This document shows, piece after piece, positions 18,843-27,301 of a DNA stretch of 64,000 nucleotides. This stretch comes from Clostridium tunisiense TJ (GTDB taxonomy: Bacteria; Bacillota; Clostridia; Clostridiales; Clostridiaceae): positions 434,001-498,000 of the forward strand of contig NZ_AMQH01000012.1 of the NCBI RefSeq assembly GCF_000300195.1. The letters are read 5' to 3'. A program made the translations under genes and the position numbers. Every line of letters begins with the position of its first letter. Position 1 is the first letter of the stretch. Below the pieces are notes generated by a model. The model had not been told where the DNA came from. It worked only from the letters and a program-made list of their open reading frames with translations, and made no database searches.

Positions 18843-20124
18843 GAGAGAAAAAGTGTTAATTGCTACATTGGGAGTTTTATTATTTCTTGGAGCATACTAC
18901 AAATTTATTTTTATTCCACAAAAGGATAGAATAGAGGCATTAAAAATAGATAAGGCTGCCTATGAGGAGAAAGTCAATAAGTTAAATACTTTAGTTGCAA
19001 CCATACCACAAAAAGAATCAGATATCAAAGTTGTAACTACTAAGATTAAAGATAAAAGTACTAAATTATATCCAGACATAGTTCAAGAAAACATCATTAG
19101 AGAATTAGATAAATTAATTATTGACTCGGGAATTCACGGAAGTATAGGTTTTTCAGAAGTAGCTGTAGCCCCTATAGAAAATTTTAAAAGAGAAGAGTCA
19201 AAATCTAAGGACAGTAAATTACAAGATTTAAAAGAACAATATGCCAATCCAAGCTCAGAGTCTTCAGCAAAAGAGAAGGTTTCAGAAGACAACAGTAAAC
19301 CTAAAACTGAAGATAAGGCGGAATCTTCAAAACAGGAAACCAAAGGTGAAAATAATTCAGTAGCTTCTGAGACTGAGAACAGTTCTAAAGCACAACAATT
19401 AAAGGTAACTTTAAACTTTAATGGAGCATATAGTAATGTTGTTGATTTTGTAGAAAGATTAGAGAATTATACCAAGCATATAGCTATGGTATCACTAAAT
19501 ATCTCTCAAAGTAGTGATACTGAAATTACGGGTACTTGCGTTTTGGAATTTTATGCAGTACCTAAGATTACTGATGATGATAAAGATTACTTCAACTGGG
19601 ACCTACGAAATCCTTATGGGAAAGAAAATATATTTGATGGCTCTATGAGCATTAATCCTCCTAAGACTGTGGAGGACATAACTAATGCTGGTAAACCAAA
19701 ATTTGACTTTGTAATGTCGGTAAAACCACAAAGCTCAGATATTCCTACAATAATTTTAGGAAGAGCTAATGATGCAGACAGAAAATCCTATGTGTATGCA
19801 GATAGTAACAAAGTAGAAAATATTGAAATAATTTTAGAAAAAGAAAAAGATAAGTATTATTACAGATATAAAACTTCTAGGGATAGCTATCCACTAAATT
19901 TCCAGAGTGAAAAAGTGGAGTTTGATCCGGGCTCATCTGAAGTATATTTCAATATTCTATCTTCTCTAAGGCTTTCTGCTGATGACAAATCCGGTGCAAA
20001 TATTAAGTTAACTAATAAGTCGGACAAGAAAATTGTTGTCATTGTAGAGGGGGAAGACACTACAACACCTAGAATTAAAATAGAGGGTGAAGGTGGAAAT
20101 ATTGAAGTAAAACAGACACCCTAA
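18826..20124 (+). CDS. pilO: Type IV pilus assembly protein PilO, enlarged
   Basis: This 432-residue protein has a membrane helix at about 10-27 and a coiled coil at about 33-85. A Glu/Ser/Lys-rich disordered linker (about 120-185) comes next, and then a PilO-type pseudo-dimeric core that begins near LKVTLNFNGAYSNVVDFVERL. A further 200-residue C-terminal region follows that most PilO proteins (about 200 residues) lack; it looks beta-rich. It starts with ATGATG at 18826, inside the end of pilN. The extra domain faces the cell exterior and may contact the wall or the minor pilins. Confidence 0.8.
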   Translation: MMKLSKREKVLIATLGVLLFLGAYYKFIFIPQKDRIEALKIDKAAYEEKVNKLNTLVATIPQKESDIKVVTTKIKDKSTKLYPDIVQENIIRELDKLIIDSGIHGSIGFSEVAVAPIENFKREESKSKDSKLQDLKEQYANPSSESSAKEKVSEDNSKPKTEDKAESSKQETKGENNSVASETENSSKAQQLKVTLNFNGAYSNVVDFVERLENYTKHIAMVSLNISQSSDTEITGTCVLEFYAVPKITDDDKDYFNWDLRNPYGKENIFDGSMSINPPKTVEDITNAGKPKFDFVMSVKPQSSDIPTIILGRANDADRKSYVYADSNKVENIEIILEKEKDKYYYRYKTSRDSYPLNFQSEKVEFDPGSSEVYFNILSSLRLSADDKSGANIKLTNKSDKKIVVIVEGEDTTTPRIKIEGEGGNIEVKQTP

Positions 20125-20137
20125 GGAGGGGAAGTAG

Positions 20138-20965
20138 TTGAAGTTTTTTAGAGTTTATAAAAAGAAGGCTCTAACTTTAATTGAAGTTGTAATAAGCTTA
20201 GCAATATTATTTATTATAATGATACCCGTATCTACCATGACAATTCAAACAATTAAAATGAATAAACAGGCTGAAGATAAACAACAAGCAACCATAATTG
20301 CTCAAAAGCTCATGGAGGAAGTTAAATCCTTGACTAAGTATACTAATAGGATGCTAGAAGATGGAGTAAATATCCAAGAAGATGAAAATTCATCCTTAGA
20401 TTATAAAATTACTGGGGAAATAGAAGGGTTTAGAGTTGAAGGAACTATAAAGCCTTCTGTAGATTACAAAAGCAAAAATATTGATGAGACTTCAAAAGTA
20501 GAAGTTGACGGAACGGTAAAAATTAAAAAAGAAGGATTTAATAACATCATATATGTGGATGAAATTTTTGCAATTGGAAACCCTAGTGAATTTTATATTA
20601 ATAAAAAAGATACAGGTACTGAATTGATTTTTAAAAATAGTACCAGTACAGTTAATAAAACAATACCAAGTACAAAATCAGTAGTAGAGATAATTGCTGA
20701 AAAAGACACATCAAACCAGTACAATATTAGAGTTTCTAATGTTACTAATGAAACTTTAAAAGTATATTGCTACAAATACAACAATTCAACTGTAGAGTTC
20801 AATGTGATTAATGAAAAGGGTAAGGTTGTATATTATGATAATCTTATAAAACAAGAACCTTCCATTGAAGGAAGCACTCTAAATAGAGTGTATGACATTT
20901 ATATTAAGGTTGCTAAAGGGGATTCCTTCTATGAGATAAAATCCAACAAAGCTATGGGGAGATAA
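20138..20965 (+). CDS. Minor type IV pilin, PilV-like
   Basis: This 275-residue prepilin has the leader MKFFRVYKKKA and an assembly helix LTLIEVVISLAILFIIMIPV with Glu at +5. Ala replaces the usual Gly at -1, as in the prepilin at 23078. The globular part is beta-rich and without cysteines. The start is TTG 20138 after GGAGGGG. It sits between pilO and the GspK/PilX-like gene, the position of tip-initiating minor pilins in other systems. PilV is the nearest name; the assignment is by position and N terminus only. Confidence 0.82.
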   Translation: MKFFRVYKKKALTLIEVVISLAILFIIMIPVSTMTIQTIKMNKQAEDKQQATIIAQKLMEEVKSLTKYTNRMLEDGVNIQEDENSSLDYKITGEIEGFRVEGTIKPSVDYKSKNIDETSKVEVDGTVKIKKEGFNNIIYVDEIFAIGNPSEFYINKKDTGTELIFKNSTSTVNKTIPSTKSVVEIIAEKDTSNQYNIRVSNVTNETLKVYCYKYNNSTVEFNVINEKGKVVYYDNLIKQEPSIEGSTLNRVYDIYIKVAKGDSFYEIKSNKAMGR

Positions 20966-20976
20966 GGGGGGATTGT

Positions 20977-23061
20977 ATGAGAGCAAAGAAAAAGGGATCC
21001 GCACTACTAACTGTAATCTTGGTTTTCGGTATATTGATTACTGTAGGTTCTGCAGTGATGACTGTAGCTTTATCTGACGTGAAGTTGAGAGTAACTGAAA
21101 GTAAGAGAGTTCAAAATTTATATGGGTCGGAATCCGGGTTAGAAGAAACTTATGGGGTAATGTCAAAATATGTAGACGAGTCCATTGAGGCAGGCAATAA
21201 TAAGGTAAAAATTTATTTAGAAACATTAAATGGTGATAATGGCATACTCGCTGCGGAAAGACAAAAAGTTATTAATGACGGAAAGTATACTTCAGATTAT
21301 ATAAATCAAGATGGAACAGTGAAGACGCAACATATTAAAGCTGAAATTAACTCCAATTTTAAAGAAGGCTATAAAGAAACTTTTAAAAATAAAATTAAAT
21401 ATATTTTAGATAATAAAGAAGGATATATTTTAGGAACTAAAGAGTCATCTCCTAGAGTAAATATTGTTAACTTAGGATTAAACATAGATTTTACTAAATT
21501 AAGTCCTAATATAACTGATCCTGAGGAATTGAGATTAACTTTAAGTTCGGTTTATGAAAAAATAGGTCAAGATGGATTTAAAAATTTAAGACAAGTTGAA
21601 AGCACTTTTAAAATTGCTATTCCAGAATATGATGCTCCATACTCTTTAGAAACAGAAAAGATATTATTAGCAGATAATATTATAAGAGGAAAGACCCTTG
21701 TGACAAATTCAAATTTACAGTTAAATAATAGTGCCAATTTAAATATGCAAGGAGAAGTTTTTGTACTGGGAAGTGGAAATGACTCAAATGCTTCTTCAGG
21801 AATTTTGATTAATGGACAAAATAGCATTTTAAATATGAAAAATGCAAGTATAATCTCCAAAGGAGACACGAAAATACTAGGTGCTGCTTCAAAGATTATA
21901 GGAGACGAAAATAGTACCTTATTTACAGGGAATTTGTCTATAGAAAAAAGTGCGCAAAGTTCTAATATGGATATCAAAGGTTCTGTGTATGCAAATAATG
22001 ATTTAGTATTAAATGGGGAAAAGTCAACTGTAAACATAGCTAATGGATTTTACGGAGTTAATGATATTAGAAAAATTGGCATTGGAGACAAGAAAAAAAA
22101 TTCAAGTAGTATAATCGTAAATGCTAAAGATATAGGCGAAACAGGAGGTTCTTCCATATCCATAGGAAATGACCTAGTTCTCTTAGGTACCGCATATATT
22201 GATACAAAGCCGGAAAGTTATCAAACCGGAGAATCGGTTGGAGTTAAAGGAAATTATAAAGCTTATACTTCAGCACTTGATAATGGAGGGAATTATAGTA
22301 AAGGAAATATAGTTTTTGACTACTTATCACCTCTTCAGTTAGCAAATAGGTTTAAGGATGGTAAAGAACTCACACTACAGGATAAAAATAACTATTTCAT
22401 GACCTATTATGATAACAAAAAAGATACGCTAAAGTTAAATGGTATTAACTTACCCAGAAACATCTATACCTTAGGAGTAGCAATAAATAATGGTAGTGCT
22501 ATAAGTGGTAATTATACTATTGATAATGATACTATTAAAAATAGTATAAAAAATTATGGAGCTAAAACCTCTGAGATTACCAGTGTTGATCAATATATCA
22601 ATTTTTCTGCCATTAATTCAGCAATAAGTAAAGTATCAGAGGTTGAAGGAATGAAGGAAATTATATACCTATCAAAAGATAATATAGATTTGACTATATC
22701 TAATGGTAGTGGAACTGATACCAATAATAAGATATTTTTAAATGGTAAAAAGGCAAAAGGTATAATTATAAACTCAGGAAATGTGTTTATAGATGGAAAT
22801 GTAAACTTTGAAGGCACTATTATTTCAAAGGGGACAATTACAGTTAAGGATAACTCTAATGCTACATTAAACAGTAATAAAAAAATTGTGGATTACTTAG
22901 TAGCAAAAAATTATGGTGAATTCACTGATGTTTTCAAAAATGACACTATAAATGCATCCAATAGTATTGAAATTGATGCAACTGCGATTATAGAAAGTGC
23001 ACTTCAATCTATACCAAAAGATAATCTTATTAAAACAAGTAACTGGAGAATAGTGAAATAA
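20977..23061 (+). CDS. Large PilX/GspK-like minor pilin with long exoplasmic domain
   Basis: This 694-residue protein has a pilin-type leader MRAKKKG. Its hydrophobic helix, SALLTVILVFGILITVGSAV, has Thr rather than Glu at +5. Loss of Glu5 is the hallmark of GspK/PilX-type tip pseudopilins. The roughly 640-residue exoplasmic part is Asn/Ser/Gly-rich with many short repeats of the type LNMQGEVFVLGSG, MDIKGSVYANNDLVLNG and VFIDGNVNFEGTI, suggesting a beta-helix. It is far larger than usual for the class. ATG 20977 follows AAGGGGGG. Position and N terminus suggest a pilus-tip component. Confidence 0.82.
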   Translation: MRAKKKGSALLTVILVFGILITVGSAVMTVALSDVKLRVTESKRVQNLYGSESGLEETYGVMSKYVDESIEAGNNKVKIYLETLNGDNGILAAERQKVINDGKYTSDYINQDGTVKTQHIKAEINSNFKEGYKETFKNKIKYILDNKEGYILGTKESSPRVNIVNLGLNIDFTKLSPNITDPEELRLTLSSVYEKIGQDGFKNLRQVESTFKIAIPEYDAPYSLETEKILLADNIIRGKTLVTNSNLQLNNSANLNMQGEVFVLGSGNDSNASSGILINGQNSILNMKNASIISKGDTKILGAASKIIGDENSTLFTGNLSIEKSAQSSNMDIKGSVYANNDLVLNGEKSTVNIANGFYGVNDIRKIGIGDKKKNSSSIIVNAKDIGETGGSSISIGNDLVLLGTAYIDTKPESYQTGESVGVKGNYKAYTSALDNGGNYSKGNIVFDYLSPLQLANRFKDGKELTLQDKNNYFMTYYDNKKDTLKLNGINLPRNIYTLGVAINNGSAISGNYTIDNDTIKNSIKNYGAKTSEITSVDQYINFSAINSAISKVSEVEGMKEIIYLSKDNIDLTISNGSGTDTNNKIFLNGKKAKGIIINSGNVFIDGNVNFEGTIISKGTITVKDNSNATLNSNKKIVDYLVAKNYGEFTDVFKNDTINASNSIEIDATAIIESALQSIPKDNLIKTSNWRIVK

Positions 23062-23077
23062 AGAAGGGAAGAATCAC

Positions 23078-23593
23078 ATGAAAAAAAAGAAAGCTCTTAC
23101 ATTAATAGAGGTATTAATAGCTCTTTCTATTTTTGCAATAGTCATGGGGATAATCTTCCCTTTTTTCACCTCATCTGTTAAAGGTTTCAATACCACAACC
23201 ATAAGATCTGAACTACAAAATGATGGTGAAAATGTAATAAAAAATATATCTAAGACGGCTATGGAAGCTAAGAAATTGAATTTAATTGATAATGTTAATA
23301 TAGAAAATAGCTCTGCTACCTACAAAATAGATGGTACTAATGTAAAATCAATAGAATTTTTATCAGGAAGTGATTCGAAAAACGTCTTTGAATTAGATAA
23401 AGGAGAATTTTATAAGGTTTTATCTCCAGGAAATAGAATTTCCTTAGGGAAAAATGTAGAGTATATTGACATATCTCCATTAGATGGGCTTACCTATGAA
23501 AAAAGTCAGGGAATAAAAGTGAAATTAGTTATGGTAAAAAACAGTGTAAATTATGAAATAAGTAATACATTGTACTTTAGAAATAAAAGATAG
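23078..23593 (+). CDS. Minor type IV pilin, PilW/GspJ-like
   Basis: This 171-residue prepilin has a 6-residue leader MKKKKA and an assembly helix LTLIEVLIALSIFAIVMGII with Glu at +5. The next segment, FFTSSVKGFNTTTIRSELQNDGENVIKNISK, is the amphipathic stretch seen in PilW/GspJ minor pilins. There are no cysteines. It starts 16 nt after the previous gene with GAAGGGAAG upstream, and the vWA-protein gene follows 15 nt later. With the two genes before it, it probably forms the initiating tip complex. Confidence 0.83.
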   Translation: MKKKKALTLIEVLIALSIFAIVMGIIFPFFTSSVKGFNTTTIRSELQNDGENVIKNISKTAMEAKKLNLIDNVNIENSSATYKIDGTNVKSIEFLSGSDSKNVFELDKGEFYKVLSPGNRISLGKNVEYIDISPLDGLTYEKSQGIKVKLVMVKNSVNYEISNTLYFRNKR

Positions 23594-23608
23594 AAGGGGG
23601 GAGAATTT

Positions 23609-26530
23609 GTGAAAAAGTATATTTTAAGAAATAAACTATTTTTAAAAATGATAGTTGCTTTTGTTCTTATTGGAATTTTAGGTATTGCTTATAATGTTAA
23701 AGCAACAGTGATCAAACCGGAATTAAATATTGATGCAAGTACAAGTAAATCTTCAATTTATGTAAATGAAGAATTTGAGGTAACTTATAAAGTAAATCCA
23801 CAACCACTAGCTTTGCAAGATATTAATCAAGCAACGGACAAAGAAATTATCCTGATTGTAGACACATCAGGAAGTATGGGAGATCGTATAACCCAAACTC
23901 AAACCCAAACAAAAATTGGAGCATTAAAAAATGCTGCTGTTCAGTTTATTGATAAGTTTAAAGCTGAAGACCATGTGAAAATAGGGGTAGTATCTTATAG
24001 TGATAATGCAATACAAAGTAAAGAATTAGTTGATGCAGATATTTCATCTAATCAATCTAGTTTAATATCAGTTATTAATAATCTTAAAGCTGAAGGCGCT
24101 ACTAATATTGGTGATGGTATTAGGGTTGCGTATAAAATGTTTTCATCAAATTCTGCTTCTAAGAAGTATGTTATTTTAATGTCTGATGGTAAGCCAACAT
24201 CATTAACTTATAGTGGTTTCGCTGGAGGTTACATTATTGGAAAAAATGGAAAGTATACGTATGATTATGAATCTTCAACAGAAAGTGGAAAAAATTATAG
24301 ATTACCTGATAGTTTAAGGGAAGGGGATCGAAGTTGGAAATATTATGGCATAAATGATACCTCTTACTTTCGATATGGAACCTATGGAGATGAGGATCCT
24401 AGAGGGTATTGTTTAAAATATAGTACATTAATGGCATCAGAGTTACTCAAAGCTAAAATACAAAATTATGTTGTAAATTTTAGTGGAACTAGTAATAGTA
24501 TTGCTCTTAATGCAATCTCCAGCGCTGGTGGAGGAACTTATTATGATGCGGCTACTGAGTCAGATATTATAGAACTATATTCTAGTATAGCTGACAAAAT
24601 TAAAGAAACTTATAATGTTGATGGAGTTAAGTTAAATTTTACATTGCCTGCCGGACTACAATATTTTATGAACGAGTCAGATGGAGTGATAGACGGGAAT
24701 AAATATACTAAATCTATACCGAGCATTGAATATAAATTAGATTCAAATACTAATGAATATAAGGCTAACCCTATAAATATACCTTTAAAATTTAAAGGTA
24801 TTACACCTGGCAACTATAATTTATCTGGTGAGGGGTGGAAAATATCTTATAAGGACATTAGTGGGAATATTATCAATAAACTTTTGCCACAAACTACAAT
24901 TAATATTAGTAAATATAATGTGGGTTTTGATTTATTAAGAAAATCTATACCTGAAAATACTAGTGGAAAATTTAATATAAACAACGAATTTCAAATTGAG
25001 TATACAATTAAACCAAAGCCTATAGCTGTGCAAACAACACCAAAGCAAAAGGAAATTATGTTGGTAGTAGACAAGTCAGGTAGCATGGAATGGTCTGCAA
25101 ATAAGGATGAATTACCTGCTTCCGGTGAAAAATCAAGGCTAAAGTTAACCCAGGAGGCATTAAACAAGTTTGTAGAAAAGTTTAAAGATACTAACAATGT
25201 AAAAATTGGTTTGGTAACCTATGATAGCAGTGGAGAAGTATATACCAATAATAATAGCAATTTATTTGAGTATAACAACATGCAGGGTATAAAAAATAAA
25301 ATTAATGGACTGAGTGCACAAGGTGGAACAAACTTAGGAGATGGACTACGAAGAGCGGCTTGGGCATTATCGTCAAATACTAACTCACAAAAATATATAA
25401 TTTTAATGACAGATGGTGAACCTACATTTTATTCTTACTATTATTCAAATTTTTCACAAAAATATTATTCAGAACTCGATAATAATAATGTGTATTATAA
25501 CAATGATAATGATTTTGCAAGGGGATTAGCATATAGTAAGCTAATTGCTAGTAAGCTTAGGGAAAATGAAAACTTAGGCCTTAAAACATTTGCCATAGGT
25601 TTTGCAAATGATCCTAATGGGCTCAAAGTTCAGAAGCTCAAAGACATTTCATCTTTAGCAGGTGGAGAATTTTATGACGCAACAGTTAATGCTAATGCAA
25701 TTGAAGAAGTGTATTTAAGAATTGCTGATCAAATTAAAACAGATTTAGCAATAGAAAATGTTAAATTTACTCAACAACTACCAGAGGGGCTTGTTTTATC
25801 AGAAACTGGTGGTACTTCTATAACTAAGGATTTAAAAGTAAACTATACCTACAATAGCACTACAAAGCAATATGAGTCTGAACCTATAAGTTTTACTGTA
25901 AAAGTTAAGGGTACCAAGGTAGGGAATTATGAACTTAAGGATGATGCAAAGTTATCATATAAAGATTTAGATGGAACTACTAGTGAGAAGTGTTTTGACC
26001 CGCTTAATATTTCTATATTAGACACCTTTATAATAAAACAAGGTTTATTCCAACCTAACGGCAATAACACTAATATTATTCATGTGGGAGAAAAGAATAT
26101 CAAATATATTAGCAACCTAAGTCTAGATATAACTCCTAACTCGGAATATCAACTTGCAACATTTGTAAGAACTAATGGACAAGAAACACCAATAAACATT
26201 AAGCTAAATTCAAGTAATAATACTGAAGTTACTAAAATGAAAATTATATCTGTTAATGTTTTTTCAGTTAATTCAGATGGATCACTTACAAAGTTAACAT
26301 CAATAGCTCCTATTATAGAAAATGATAGCAGTGCTTCTCCCAATATTAAGGTAACTTTAAATAGTGAGAACACTAGTGGGGATAAATACTATATAATTAA
26401 TTATAATTATGTAGTAAATGAAGCTAAGGAAGATACTAATAGTATGATTATAAATAGGTCAAATATTATTGGAACTGATAAGTTCAATGATTTTAATACA
26501 AAAATAACTGCAATGCCTGATGTATTTTGA
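23609..26530 (+). CDS. Secreted protein with two tandem vWA modules, putative pilus-tip adhesin
   Basis: This 973-residue protein has an N-terminal signal sequence (hydrophobic 13-27, probable cleavage after VKA at 30-32). Two vWA domains carry intact MIDAS motifs, DTSGSMG at 85-91 and DKSGSME from 488, each with a TNxGDG and an SDG/TDG partner. The unit is duplicated: an EF-x-Y-x-(V/I)-x-P-x-P lead-in, the vWA domain, then a beta domain beginning VKLNFTLPAGL or VKFTQQLPEGL. The unduplicated C terminus (about 815-973) is beta-rich, with no LPxTG and no membrane helix. It is last in the minor-pilin operon, the place of PilY1-like vWA tip proteins elsewhere. Adhesion and the tip location are inference. 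Confidence 0.78.
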   Translation: MKKYILRNKLFLKMIVAFVLIGILGIAYNVKATVIKPELNIDASTSKSSIYVNEEFEVTYKVNPQPLALQDINQATDKEIILIVDTSGSMGDRITQTQTQTKIGALKNAAVQFIDKFKAEDHVKIGVVSYSDNAIQSKELVDADISSNQSSLISVINNLKAEGATNIGDGIRVAYKMFSSNSASKKYVILMSDGKPTSLTYSGFAGGYIIGKNGKYTYDYESSTESGKNYRLPDSLREGDRSWKYYGINDTSYFRYGTYGDEDPRGYCLKYSTLMASELLKAKIQNYVVNFSGTSNSIALNAISSAGGGTYYDAATESDIIELYSSIADKIKETYNVDGVKLNFTLPAGLQYFMNESDGVIDGNKYTKSIPSIEYKLDSNTNEYKANPINIPLKFKGITPGNYNLSGEGWKISYKDISGNIINKLLPQTTINISKYNVGFDLLRKSIPENTSGKFNINNEFQIEYTIKPKPIAVQTTPKQKEIMLVVDKSGSMEWSANKDELPASGEKSRLKLTQEALNKFVEKFKDTNNVKIGLVTYDSSGEVYTNNNSNLFEYNNMQGIKNKINGLSAQGGTNLGDGLRRAAWALSSNTNSQKYIILMTDGEPTFYSYYYSNFSQKYYSELDNNNVYYNNDNDFARGLAYSKLIASKLRENENLGLKTFAIGFANDPNGLKVQKLKDISSLAGGEFYDATVNANAIEEVYLRIADQIKTDLAIENVKFTQQLPEGLVLSETGGTSITKDLKVNYTYNSTTKQYESEPISFTVKVKGTKVGNYELKDDAKLSYKDLDGTTSEKCFDPLNISILDTFIIKQGLFQPNGNNTNIIHVGEKNIKYISNLSLDITPNSEYQLATFVRTNGQETPINIKLNSSNNTEVTKMKIISVNVFSVNSDGSLTKLTSIAPIIENDSSASPNIKVTLNSENTSGDKYYIINYNYVVNEAKEDTNSMIINRSNIIGTDKFNDFNTKITAMPDVF

Positions 26531-26584
26531 TTTTTAGTTTTATAAGGATTATATCTAATGATTTAAAATGAAAAATATGGATAT

Positions 26585-26626
26585 TATAATAGTTAAGTAA
26601 AATTTATTTATTACTTAACTATTATA
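26585..26626 (+). repeat. 16-bp perfect inverted repeat
   Basis: TATAATAGTTAAGTAA (26585-26600) and its exact complement (26611-26626) enclose a 10-nt loop. No T run follows. It could end the long pilus transcript or form an operator; it abuts the RNA-like element that starts at 26624. Confidence 0.6.
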
Positions 26627-26737
26627 AGTTGTAGCAGTATTTCTACATTACTAGATAAATTAAAAGCGACTTATATGAAAGAGAATGTAAAAGTGGGTTT
26701 ATTGTTAGTGCAGTCTCTTTATTGCATTCTATATATT
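26624..26737 (+). ncRNA. Dispersed RNA-like element, copy A (upstream of second pilin)
   Basis: This segment aligns base for base with 43645-43755 at roughly 80% identity. Helix 1 is ATAAGTTG (26624-26631) with CGACTTAT (26667-26674). Helix 2 is GTAG with CTAC around a CAGTATTT loop. Helix 3 is AGAATGTAA with TTGCATTCT. Substitutions between copies keep helices 1 and 2 paired (G-U to A-U; G-C to A-U). It ends about 20 nt before the start codon of the pilin gene, which suggests a cis-regulatory RNA of unknown type. It does not match the c-di-GMP-I or -II consensus. Confidence 0.55.
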
Positions 26738-26755
26738 AATTTAGGTGGGTTAAAA

Positions 26756-27136
26756 ATGAATAGAAAGCAGTTCATAAGAAAAAAGAAAGGATTTACCCTC
26801 ATAGAACTAATCATAGTCATAGCTATAATAAGCATAATTGCATCTATAGCTGTTCCAAACTATATGTCGTATAAAGAAGATGCAAAGGTAAAGGCAGATC
26901 AAGTAACTGCTCAAAACATAGCAATAGCAGTAAAAGTTGAGTTAAGCAAAGGTGTAACCTCAGAGAATATTAGGAACAACGGATACAAGAAAATTGCAGA
27001 TGAATATTTTAATGGAGTAATGCCGAAGACTCAACTAACAGAAGGTAACTTTATTATCAATGTAATAGATAATAATAATATTACTGTAAGTACAACTAAG
27101 TACAGGTTATATCCACAGTTTGAAAAAATTAATTAA
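26756..27136 (+). CDS. Second type IV pilin
   Basis: This 126-residue prepilin has a 12-residue leader ending RKKKG and an assembly helix FTLIELIIVIAIISIIASIA with Glu at +5, nearly identical to the helix of the pilin at 16403. The mature part is short and lacks cysteines. The start is ATG 26756, after GGTGGG; the longer frame upstream runs through the RNA-like element and is not credible. It is the last gene of the locus but has its own leader, so it may be expressed separately from the riboswitch-controlled operon. Confidence 0.9.
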   Translation: MNRKQFIRKKKGFTLIELIIVIAIISIIASIAVPNYMSYKEDAKVKADQVTAQNIAIAVKVELSKGVTSENIRNNGYKKIADEYFNGVMPKTQLTEGNFIINVIDNNNITVSTTKYRLYPQFEKIN

Positions 27137-27167
27137 GGGATAGAGTTACTATTAACTCTATCCCTTA
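27134..27167. terminator. Hairpin terminator between the pilus locus and gltX
   Basis: Perfect 15-bp arms (27134-27148, 27153-27167) with a 4-nt loop, overlapping the pilin stop codon. T-rich sequence follows without a clean T run. It lies between convergent genes and may work both ways. Confidence 0.7.
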
Positions 27168-27301
27168 GTTTATAATTTTAATATTTAAAATCTGTAAACA
27201 GGATATATAAATCCTATAATGTTCCTAAAGACACTATGAGTAAAACAATGGAGATTAATTTTACAGACTCATTATTAAGTTGTTAATCTCAATTATTACT
27301 A

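Noticed and set aside
26624..26737. c-di-GMP-I or c-di-GMP-II riboswitch before the second pilin
   Set aside because: The conserved blocks of neither class are present, although the position before a pilin made it attractive.
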